Assembly: GCF_024166365.1 (NCBI RefSeq)
Contig: NC_064844.1
Location: 4,114,001-4,178,000 of the forward strand
Source: Elephas maximus indicus
Lineage: Eukaryota; Chordata; Mammalia; Proboscidea; Elephantidae
DNA: 64,000 bases
Reading direction: 5' to 3'
The position numbers and the translations under genes were made by a program. The number at the start of each line of letters is the position of its first letter. Positions within the stretch are counted from its first letter, which is position 1. Of this stretch, positions 32,401 through 44,400 are shown in pieces. The notes beneath the pieces are model-generated. The model was not told the DNA's origin and ran no database searches. It saw nothing but the letters and a program-made list of their open reading frames with translations.

Positions 32401-35400
32401 TTTATTATGCAAGTTTTCAGCATAACAAAACGTAATATAAACATAAAGAAGAGCAAAGAGTATAGTGAATACCCATTGGCCCCTGACCTAACTTCAACAT
32501 TTTGCCAATCCTATTTTCTCCCCTACTTTTTTTTTTTTTTTTATTTTAGGGGAAGGGAGCTGGTATTTTTAAAGGGAGTCCCGGACATTGTACCCTTCCT
32601 CCTTAAATATGTCAGTGTATATCTCTAACACCTAAGTGCTTTTTTTTTCTTTTCTATTCTTAAATATATTGTCATCTCCCTAACAAAATAAGTGATGCTT
32701 CCTTATAGCTGCTTTGAATCAATATCGAAACAAGGTCTACACATTATTTTTAATTGATATACATCTTAAGTCTTAATTTATAACAGCATCTCCTCTTTCT
32801 CCACCATTTTTTTCACCATGTCACCTACTTGCTAAATAAACAGATCGTGTGCTTTATAGTATTTCCCACCTTCTGGATTTGGTTTATTGTCTTCATGGTA
32901 CCTTTTAAAATGTCCTTCTACCTACATTATTCTTTGTAATCAGGTAGTTAGACCTAGCGATCTCAACAGATTTCATTCATTTGTCCTGGTAAGAATACTT
33001 GGTGCTCTGTTCTTTCTGTTGTATGACATCAAGAGGCATGTGATGTCTAATATTTCCTGTTTCAGTAAAGTCAAAATTGATCAATGGGTTTAGATCCATC
33101 TACTGTAAAGTTCCCCATCAACCTATCACCTAACGGTTTTAGCATCTGTCTTAGTCATCTAGTGCTGCTGTAACAGAAATACCACAAGTCAATGGCTTTA
33201 ACAAAGAGAAATTTATTTTCTCATAATCTAGTAGGCTAGAAGTCCAAATTCAGGGCATCAGCTCCACGGGAAAGCTTTCTCTCTCTGTCGGGTCCGGAGG
33301 AAGGTTCTTCTCATCAATCTTCCCCTAGACTAGGAGCTTCTCTCACAGGAACCCCGGGTCCAAAGGACACGCTCTGTTCTCAGCGCTGCCTTCTTGGTGG
33401 TAAGAGGTCCCCTTATTTCTCTGTTCGCTTCTCTCTTTTATATCGCAAAAGAGGTTGGCTCAAGACACAGTCCAATCTTGTAGATTGAGTCCTGCCTCAT
33501 TAACATAACTGCCACCTATCCCACCTCATTAACATCTTAGAGGTAGGATTTACAACACACAGGAAAATCACATCAGATGACAAAATGGTGGACAGTCACA
33601 CAATGCTGGGAATCATGGCCTAGCCAAATTGATACACATATTTTTTTGGGACACAATTCAATCCATGACAGCATCCCATGGTGATCATTACCTATATCCA
33701 GTATTTCACTAGGAGTTACGATATGGTGATTTAAACAATTCCATCATCTCTTTTGCATTCATTAGCTGAAAATCTTCTATAAAGAACTTTCCCTCTTCAG
33801 TTATTTGGTTAACTTGCGGTACAGTCCACAGTGGAGAGATGGAATAAGTGCTTGTTTCTTTCCTCCTTTTAAAAAAAACAAAAAAAATCACTGTCTAGAT
33901 TGATAAGTTGGTACCTAGCAACTGCCAGAGAGGACTAATGATTTTTATTTTTTAGTATCATTATGAACTCCTGGATTTTATATATTTAATTAATTTTAAT
34001 CCATTGCAGTCAATATTTTTTCTGATGGTTAAATTGTCCCAGTTGTCGTCACTGTAAGCCCCTTCACGTTGGCTTCTGAGTTCTTTCAGCACAACGTACA
34101 ATTTTTGCTTTCTGGCACGAGGTGACCCAGTCTTACCTACTTATCCTGCCCCAGAACAGTAATCAGGCGTTTCTCCACAGAGTCGTGGTTTCTCCCTGAG
34201 CAACAGTACTTCGATGGCACAACCCAGGGACTGGAGTGCTTATTGCCATTGCTTTTAGACCTCTTCAGTGGGTAAAGCTCAGGAGAAATACTTTCTAGGG
34301 AGAGAATAATTGATCATGAGTTCATGCTGATATTTGATTCAAATTCAGCATTATAGGGTTTTTACTTCTTTGATTTTTATTCTTGTATTTCCATTACTCT
34401 GAAAATCTTGATTTCTAATCATGTTAATATAATTACTTATTTTCCTTTTCTACGTATATATTTCATTCTGTTGTGCGTAGGGTCACTATGAGTTGGAACC
34501 GACTCGACGGCGCCCAACAACAACAACACGTGTATATTTATTTATGTTTGCTTATATCATGACAATACCAGTGCAGGTACTAACAACTAAAAACAGTTTG
34601 ATATTTCTTTTTTTTTTTAATTTTTTATTGTGCTTTAGGTGAAGGTTTACAGCTCAAGTTAGTTTCTCATGCAAAATTTGTGCACATATTGTTATGTGAC
34701 CCTATTTGCTATCCCTGTAATGTGACAGCCCACTCCCCCTTTCTACTCTGGATTTCCTATGTCCATTCAACCAGCTTCTGTCCCTTTCTGCCTTCTCATC
34801 TCACCTCTGGACAGGAGCTGTGCATTTAGTCTACTTGAACTAAGAAACACACTGTTTGTGTGTATCATTTTGTATGTTATAGTCCAGTCTAATCTTTGTC
34901 TGAAGAGTTGACTTTGGGAATGGTTTTAGCTCTGGGTTAACAGAGAGTCTGGGTGCCATGTCTTCTGGGGTTCCTCCAGTCTCATTCAGACCACTAAGTC
35001 TAGTCTTTTTACGTGAATTCGAGTTCTGCACCCCACTTTTCTCCTGCTCTGTCCAGGACTCTGTTTTGTTCCCTGTCAGGGTGGTCGTTGGTGGTAGCCA
35101 GGCACCATCTAGTTCCTCTGGTCTCAGGCTAATGGAGTTTCTGGTTTATGTTGCCCATTTTGTCTCTTGGGTTAATATTTTCGTTGTATCTTTGGCGCTC
35201 TTCGTTTTCCTTTGCCCCAGGTAGGTTGGGACAAATTGATGCATCTTAAATGGCCGCTAGCTAGCTTTCAAGACCCCAGACGCCACTAACCAAAGTGGGA
35301 TGCAGAACATCTTCTTAATAAACTTTGTTATGCCAGTTAACCTAGATGTCTCCTGAATCCATGGCCCCCAGACCCCCACCCTTGCTTCTCTGTCCCTCGA

Positions 35401-38400
35401 AGTGTTTGGTTATGTTCGGGTAACTTCTTAGCTTTTGGTTTAGTCCAGTTGTGCTGACTCCACCTGTATTGTGTATTGTCCTTCCCTTCACCTAACATAA
35501 TTTTTCGCTACTATTTAGTTAGTGAATTCTCCTCTCCCTCCCTCCCCATCCTCGTAACAGCCAAAGAATGTTTTCTTCTGTGTTTAAACCTTTCCTGGAG
35601 TTCTTATATTCATAGTCTCATACAATGTTTGTCCTTTTGCAGTTGACTAATTTCACTGAGCATAATGCCTTCCAGATCCATCCATGTTGTGAGGTGTTTC
35701 GCGGATTCATCGCTGTTCTTCATCATTGAGTAGCGTTCCGTTGTGTGAATATACCATAATGGATTCATCATTGTTCTTTATCATTGAGTAGTGTTCCGTT
35801 GTGTGAATGTACCATAATGGCTTCATTGTTGAGTAGTGTTCCGTTGTGTGAACGTACCATAATGGATTCATCGTTGTTCTTCATCGTTGAGTAGTGTTCT
35901 GTTGTGTGAATGTACCATAATGGATTCATTGTTGTTCTTCATCGCTGAGTAGTGTTCCGTTGTGTGAATGTACCATAATTTGTTTATCTGTTCATCCGTT
36001 GATGGGCATCTAGGTTGTTTCCATTTTTTTTGCTCTTGTGAACAGTGCTGCAGTGATCATGGGCGCACATATATCTATTCATGTGACAGCTGTTACATCT
36101 CTAGGGTATATTCCAAGGAGTGGAATTTCTGGATCATATGGTACTTTTATTTTCTAGCTTTTTAAGGAAGCACCAAATCTGTTTCTAAAGCGATTGTACC
36201 ATTTTACATTCCCAGCAGCAGGGTATAAGTATTCCAGTCTCTCCACAACCTTTGCAGCATTTATTATTTTGTGTTTTTTTGGATTGATGCCAGCCTTGTT
36301 GGGGTGAGATGGGATCTCATTGTAGTTTTGATTTGCATTTCTGTAAGTCGCTATGAGTCGTAATCGACTCGACGGCACTGGGTTTGGTTTTGGTTTTGAA
36401 TGGCTGATGGGAAACCCTGGTGGCGTGGTTAAGTGCTACAGCTGCTAACCAAGAGGTTGGCAGTTCAAATCGCCAGGCGCTCCTTGGAAACTCTATGGGG
36501 CAGTTCTGTGAGTTGGAATCAACTCGACGGCATGGGTTTGGTTTTTTGTTTGGTTAATGGCTGATGATCGTGAGCATTTCCTCACGTATCTGTTAGTCGC
36601 CTGAATGTCGTCTTTGGTGAAGTGCCTGTCCGTATCTTTGCCCTTTTTTTAGTTGGGTTATTTTTGTCTTTTTGTTGTTGAGGTTTTGAAGTATCTTACA
36701 GATTTTAGACATTAGACCCTGATCGGATTTATCATAGCCCAAAATTTTTTCCCAGTTGTCTTTTGGCTCTTTTGGTGAAGTCTTTGGATGAGTATAAGCG
36801 TTTGCTTTTTAGGAGCTCCCAGTTGTCTAGTTTCTCTTCTGGTGTTTGTTACATTGTTAGTTATGGTTCGTATTCTGTTTATGCCATGTATTAGGGCTCC
36901 TAGCCTTTTTTTTCTTCCATGGTGTTTATCATTTTAGATTTTATTTTTAGGTCTTTGATCCATTCTGAGTTTGTTTTTATGCATGGTGTGAGATATGGGT
37001 CTTGTTTCCTTTTTTTTTTTTTTTTTTCTGGATGAGGGATATCTAGTTATGCCAGCAGCATTTGTTAAAGAGACCGTCTTTTCCCCATTTAACTGACTTT
37101 TGGCCTTCGTCAAGGTGGATGAATTTATATCACGATTCTCAATTCTGTTCCATTGCTCTGTGTATCTGTTGTACCAGTACCAGGCTGTTTTGACTACCAT
37201 GGTGGTATAATAGGTTCTAAAATCAGGTAGTGTGAGGCCTCCTACTTTGTGCTTCTTTTTCTGTAATGTTTTACTTCTCCGGGCCTCTTCCGTTTCCATA
37301 TGAAGTTGGTGATTTGTTTCTCCATCTCGTTAAAAAATGTCATTGGAACATGGATCAGAATTGTTTGTATCTGAGTTGGATATTTCTTTGTGGTTCTTTT
37401 TGAAGCCTTTTTAATTCTTAGAAATAGCTACCATATATGGAGAACTCAGTTGCTAGATTTTGTTCAGAGTTCTTTATTCTGAGTTAGGGCTTTGTTGAAA
37501 TGGTTGGAATCCACATAAAGAGTTGAAAATTAATGTCTGATTAATGAAGTATGAAATTATAAACACTAATTGGTGCAGTGGTTAACTTCTCAGCTGGTGA
37601 CAGAAAGGTCAGCAGTTCGAATTCACCAGCTGCTCCACGGGAGAGAGATGTGGCTGTCTGCTTCCATAAAGATCACAGCCTTGTAAACCCCATGGAGCAC
37701 TTCTGCTCTGTCCTGTAGGGTCGCTCGCAATGAGTCAGAATCAATTCGGCAGCACACAACAAGAACAGTTAATAATGATCAAATTTAATTATAAATTTTA
37801 TCAGATTGTAATGTAATAACCTTAAAAAGGTTGAGTTGAAGAGGTGAAGCATGGTTTTGTTCACATCTCTGTGACACTGGAAAAAAAGTTTGGAAATTTT
37901 CTTTTATCATTTTATTGGAATTAAGTTATTCTTATATGAGGACTAAGAGAACTATAAAGTAAAACTATATATATATAAAATATATATATATATGTATAAA
38001 GTCCCATTAAACTCATTTTACTTTAGTTGTAAGTCAGTTGTATTCATCATTTAGTTTTGAAGAAGCACATTGGTTTATAACTAAAATAAAATACTGAGCC
38101 TGACCTCTGATACACCATATTCTAGTGCATTTGTTATTATGTTTCAGAGTAAAATTGAGGTTCTCTATGTTAGCTTTACTAATGAAAATGTGAGCAGAGT
38201 TAATGTTATGGATTGAATTATGTCCCCCCAATATATGTGTTGTAATTCCTAACCTCTGTGTTTGTGATTATAGTCCATTTGGGAATGGGTTTTCTTTGTT
38301 ACATTAATGAGGCAGGATAGTATAGGGTATGTCTTGAGTCAACCTCTACTGAAATATAAAAAAGATTAAACAAGCAAGCAGAGAGGGATGGGGTATGATA

Positions 38401-41400
38401 GATGTCAGGACACATGGAGATCTCCAAGGAACCAGGAAGCAGAAGCTGAAGAGATAAGGACTTTCCTCCAGAGTCTACAGAGAGAAAGCCTTCCCTAGAG
38501 TAGGCACCCTCAACTCAGACTGCTAACTGTGAGAAAATAAATCTCTGTTACAGCCATCGACTGGTGGTATTTCTGTTATACCAGCACTAGAAAACTAAGA
38601 CAGTTGGCACTTTTATTGCTAAGTTAACATACTTGAAGTCAGAAGAAGTATGAGTTTATTTGATGGGTGTTGTTAGTAATAAACCAGAAACCAAAGTTGT
38701 TGCCATCGAGTTGTTTCTGAGTCATGGCGACCCTATAGTGGAACTGCCCCATAGAGTTTCCAAGTCACAGCTGGTGGATTTGAACTGCTGACCTTTTGGT
38801 TAGCAGCCGTAGCTCTTAACCATGGCCCCACCAGGTTATAATCACCGGTGAAGTTAATGCGGAATGATGCCCGAATGGAATCAGCAGTTGCTGAATTTAT
38901 TCAGGAAATTTCACCAACTTTCCGGAGAGTTTACCAGCCATGACTAGGTATATAGAAGTTCAGTAAACATTGAATAACAAGCAATTATGTACATTTTAAA
39001 AGAACTCTGTGAGGGTGATTTATTATTATATTTATTTATTATTATTCAGGCCTCAGGCCTGAAAACTAAAGTCAGGACTTAAAACCTGTCTGTAGATCCT
39101 GTGTTTTTTCTGTTATGCCCTGTTGCCTTTTTTTAATCCTCCATGAAGGATGCACTGCTGTCTCCTGTTACCATTGTAGACTAGGAATGACTTGTCTAAG
39201 CCGGGACAGACAGCAGAGTTCACACATGTCATTAACATAGGAGTAAAGAAAAAAATTGTTTTTTGTTATTATCTAGGTTCCTTTTTATCTTCAGTAGTTG
39301 TGGCTAGCAGTGATTAGTATTTCTGAATAAAGATAGAAATTTTAAAGAAATTCTGAGTAACTTTTCTGTGTGCATGTACAGGGACTATATTGACTAAATA
39401 TTTTATACATGGCTACTAAAGGATGGACTTAATAGTATAAATTTGTTTTTATGGACCATCAGGCTTTTTTTAGACAATATCATAATTTCTAGAGGCTAAG
39501 AAAAATGCAGGATGTCCTTGACTTCTAGGAGCTTGCATTCTGCTAAACCCATTGGGCGTCCTGTGTTTTACGAACTTGCTTTCACAGTTTTTTATCCAGA
39601 GCAGTTTGTCATTGTTTTGTGCTGTCAGGTCGGTTCCAACTCATGGTGACCCTGTGTACAACGCAAGGAAACACTGCCCAGCCCTGCGCCATCCTCACAA
39701 TCATTGTTAGGCTTGAGCCCGTTGTTGCAGCCACTGTGTCAGTCCATCTCCTTGAGGACCTTCCTCTCTTTCGCTGACCCTGTATTTTATCAGGCTTAAT
39801 GTCCTTCTCTGGGGACTGGTCCCTCCTCAAAATATGTCCAGGTTTGCAAGTCTTAGTTTCTCCATCCTCGCTCTAAGGAGCACCATTGTGTCACTTGCAT
39901 AATGCAGGTTGTTAATGAGCAGTTTAGAACGAGAATAATAGTTAATAGTCTTGATTTTGAAATGCTATTTTATAAAATCTCTTTCTTCCTCATGTGACCT
40001 CAATATTATAGTTTCCTATCCATTATAAAAGGTGCCCTGGTGGTGCAGTGGTTAAGAACTTGGCTGCTAACCAAAAGGCTGGCAGTTCAGATCCACCGGC
40101 TGGTCCTTGGAAACCCTATGGGGCAGTTCTCCTCTGTCCTGTGAGGCCGCTATGAGTTGGAATTGACTGGATGGCAATGAGTTTTGGTTTTATCCATTAC
40201 AAAAGCACCAAACAAACAAAAAGTCTAAAGACTATTAATATATTAACCTTATACTTAAAAGAATAAAAAAAATGAAACCTTTTACAAGAGTTACATTTGC
40301 CAGAAACATGTTTAATTTTTAGATTTGTTCCCATCTGGTTTTGTTATTTATTTGGCTGATTTCTCTTTTGAGCTTATTCCTTTACTTTTTATATTACCTT
40401 TTAATAATCCAGACCATATGAGCATCGAAGTAATTTATGGATACACTTATTTTTATTTTCTAAATAAGGCATTTGTCTAGTTAGCAGTTTCAAAGTAATT
40501 GTTAGTTTTCAGCCTCAGAAATTCTCATGATGTTTGTATTGCTTTTAAAAAAGGCAAATTTTGATTTTGTTTGGAGGAACATAAACCATCATAAAGAGGT
40601 TGTACTTTGGCCTGACAGGGGAAGGGACCAGGATCTAGCCAGCGGGATGGCAAAGTATTTGGACCTACTTTTTTAAAGGAGGATTAAAAGGCGCTAGGGG
40701 TGCGGTGGTGAAGCACTCAGCTATTAACCTAAAAATTGTTGGTTCAGACCTATACAGTGGCTCTGTGGGAGAGAGACCTGGCAGTCTGCTCCCATAAATA
40801 CTACAGCCCAGAGAACCCTATGGGGCAGTTCTCCTTTATCACATGGGATCGCTGTGAGTTGAAATCAACTTGAAGACACCGAGCAAAAACAACAAAGGGG
40901 GAGTTAAAGAGAACATACGGGACTGAAAGAAATTAGCAGACAGATACCATAGTTTCACACAAATAACGCACACCTTCTGTGTTTGTGAACCGTACCCACC
41001 ACCCCCGTGAGATATTTTCATAAGTGAGCTATGCTAATATTTTTTACAGCAACGTGTAAAAAAAAAAATAGCATAGCATGCTACAAAAATGCCTCGTGAG
41101 GAGGGGAGGGCACGGTTGACAAACATACGTGGAAGGCACATGTTTTTTGCGTAAAAATTGGTATTATGATAACAAGAGATTTTAGTTTGTAAGAATGTGG
41201 CACGTAACGGCATACGAATGTGTTTTAGTCTAGGGGATATACTTTGAGTTCAGGCTTTCCTTTAAAGGTCCATGTTTCTTTATATCAAAACATCATACCC
41301 ACAGGAGTAGAAAGAGATTGAGGTCTTGAGAATGAAGGTATTTTTTTAATTAACTTTTTTCATTGCTGGTAGACGTAAGAGTGTAGGAGAATATTAAAAT

Positions 41401-44400
41401 CTTACGTTCCTTTCATGGTATAATAAACGACATTTTTCACAACCTTCACTGTAGTCCTTTTACTTTTTCATGAGAAGGGGATAAGCCAGCTAAATTTTCT
41501 ATAAGAGCAATGGGCACTTTAGGTGGGCACAAAGGACGCTATGAAGTTGTATTTTGTAATCAGGTACCAACAGTTTGCTGTCTTGCACTCCACAGCTGAT
41601 TCAGGTCTTTGTTTTAAACAGGAAGTTGCTTTAAAGAATAAACAGGAGCTTCACGGACCACCCCCTCCTCCCCAGTTCTACTCACGCCTTATTCAAGAGC
41701 TAGGAGCACTCGGTTGGGACAAGTATGTCTATTTTAAAATGTTTCAGAAATGCCTTTGTTTTCCACATTTCAATTTAACATATTTCCAGTTTTAGCGATT
41801 TATTTTATACCTGTTTTTGTTCAAAAGTGTTTCATTGTCGTTAGAGTATCTGAGCCTTATTATGGGTGTGAATGAAAGAGACATTATTATTAAAAAAAAA
41901 AAAAAAAAAAAAAAGACCTAAAACTAAAATGCTAAGTATACTTTGGAAAAAAATAACATTTTTATATACATAGGAAAATATTAACCTAAATAGATATTTT
42001 CACTGAAAGTGTAATATTATTCTAAACGTTAGTAAATTATGGGTGTTTAAAAAGTGATGTTTAGAAACTTTGAAAGCGGTTGAAACAATCAATGTATTTT
42101 TGGAACATGTGTGTGCATGTTTATGTATACATATGCACGCACACAAATACCTATGTATCTATATATTTATAGTCATATAGGCATATGGTTATTCATTTTT
42201 GGTTAATATACGTTCTGCCTGTCTAAATTTAAATTTTAAATAATTTTGTAATTTGTGTAGCAGATTCAGCAACTAGGGGTTAGAAGAATCCTCTCGCTTT
42301 CTTTGAAAAGAATGATGCTTTAAAGAAGCTTAGAAGTTGAGTCTGTGGGTATGCGTGTTGTTAAAACATTGTCCGTATCCTTCTGGAAAAGTCTGTGGTG
42401 GTTCCGTTGATCTGTAATTGTCAAGCTTAGCTTCCGTCTTAGCGTGTATACTTTGAAAAATTACTCTTATTACTAGGCTTATTATAGACTTTATACTTTG
42501 AGCTAAAGCAGCAGTAAAGACCTGCCAATTTAGTACTCATCACTTCCTAGTTGCTGTTAGGGACTGAACTGGGTCCCCCCAAGATATGTGCATCTATTTG
42601 GCTAGACCATGATTGCCAGCATTGTGTGATTGTCCACCATTTTGTCATCTAATGTGATTTTCCTATGTGTTGTAAATCCTACCTCTATGATATTAATGAG
42701 GCAGGATTAGAGGCAGTTATGTTAATGAGTCAGGACTCAATCTACAAGATTAGGTTATGTCTTAAGTCAGTCTCTTTTGAGATATAAAAGAAGCAAGCAG
42801 AGAAATGGGGGAAGCCTCATACCACCAAGAAAGAAGCGCTGGGGTCCCTGTGCTGAGAAGCTCCTTGACCAGGAAAGATTGATGACAAGGACCTTTCCCC
42901 AGAGGTGACAGCAAAAGCCTTCCCCTGGAGCTGGCACCCTGAATTTGGACTTCTAGCCTCCTAGACTGTGAGAGAATAAATTTCTTTTTGTTAAAGCCAT
43001 CCACCTGTGGTATTTCTGTTACAGCAGCACTAGATAACTAAAACAACCACTATTAATAAAATAGTATTTATTTATTATTTCGGTTTAGATTGTTCTATTA
43101 CTAATATAAATCAAAGGCTGACTTTTAGTTACTGTGTGGAAAGAGTGTGGAATTTTTCTCCCCACTAAGTTTTCTTGAATTTGTTGAAAACATTTCTTTT
43201 TCATTTGCATATTGCTTTTAAGCTATTTTTTATGAGTTGGCCTTTGAGAACTAACCTAGAAAGAACCGGAAATTCACATAGCCATTTAAAAGAAATAAGC
43301 AAACATAATATGTTTTACGCTATTACCTGAATTACAGAAAAGAAACTAGAGCAGGGCCATAAACATATTTCAGAGTTCCACTTATTGCCATATAAGGTGC
43401 TTCTAGAGGTGATAAAAATGCAGTGTTGTCTGTTAGAGGCAGTAGCAGGGTTCTCTTCTTTTGCCCATGTCTCTTCTCCTTCTACTTCCCTTTATAAAGC
43501 TTTTTACATAGAATAATTTCTCCATTTATCCACACATCTATTTTTTCCCTCTTTTCACCACCAAGCTTGCACACATGGTCCGTATCTCTTTTAGTGTACC
43601 TCTGTACAGAGATGGGTGGGCCATTTCTCCAGCCGTGTGTGTTCGTTAGACTTTTTAATTTTTTATAGGAACATCTTAAACTTACTCTCTTCTTGGCTAA
43701 TAGTGAAAGTCTGTGGATTTGTACTTAGGAGCCCAGAGTATTCATGGTTCTGTGCCATTTATGCTTCTTGCCAAAGATTGCAACTTCCCATTTCAACTGT
43801 TAAAACCATACTAAAATCTTGATTACAAGTAATAATATTTCAATGATGGATTGCTTAGAGATTATGTAATCTAGATAGTTTACATGTTTCCTACATTTTA
43901 CCCCTAGATTATAACGAAACAAGACAAACCAGTGCTCTTGAGTCAGTTCCCACGCAGGGCAACCCCGTGGGTGTCAGAGTAGAGCTGCCAGTGGTTGACA
44001 TTTTAGGAGATTGTGAGGTTTTTCTTCCAGGCGTCTCTGGGTGGACTCCGACCACCAAGCTTCCTGGTTACCGGCTGAGTGCCTGCACTGACCGCCCTAC
44101 CCAGGGGCTGCCGCTTGGATTCTAGAGCTGCACTTGTTTTGGTTTCTTAAGGGTGCCATGTTGCTGACTTGCCATATGAAGCAGCCCTGTGAAACACATT
44201 AGGAGTTTTTGGTACAGTATTGTCTTTATGGAGCCCTGGTGGCACAGTGGTTAAGAGCTTGGCTGCTAATCAAAAGGTCAGCAGTTCAAATCCACCAGCA
44301 ATTCCTTGGCAATGCTATGAGGCAGTTCCAGTCTGTCCTACCAGGTGGTTATGGGTTGGAATTGACTCAACAGCAGTGGGTTTGGTTTTTTGGTTTTATA

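Larger units (their letters stand above)
34611..37373 (-). mobile_element. 5'-truncated L1, antisense, 2.8 kb, with target duplication
   Basis: A poly(T) start and 3' UTR are followed by antisense ORF2 (ACHTTEYYS-type text near 35750, [19 protein letters not shown] near 37210). Flanks agtttgatatttcttt (34595-34610) and agttggatatttcttt (37374-37389) match at 15 of 16. It carries an internal 58-bp expansion and two SINE insertions; no frame is intact. Confidence 0.9.
31733..41621 (+). other. FANCL: FANCL intron 4 (9,889 bp)
   Basis: Contents in order: SINE, old L1M 3' UTR split by an LTR, RTE tail, a 2.8-kb antisense L1 with nested SINEs, SINE, LTR, SINE, RTE 3' end and two more SINEs. 37768-38203, 38870-39605 and 40894-41621 hold nothing I can name beyond a TA-rich run at about 37967-37995. 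Confidence 0.85.

Noticed and set aside
35703..35979. Regular spaced repeats that could suggest a CRISPR-like array
   Set aside because: The units are directly tandem with no variable spacers, lie in an L1, and the genome is mammalian.
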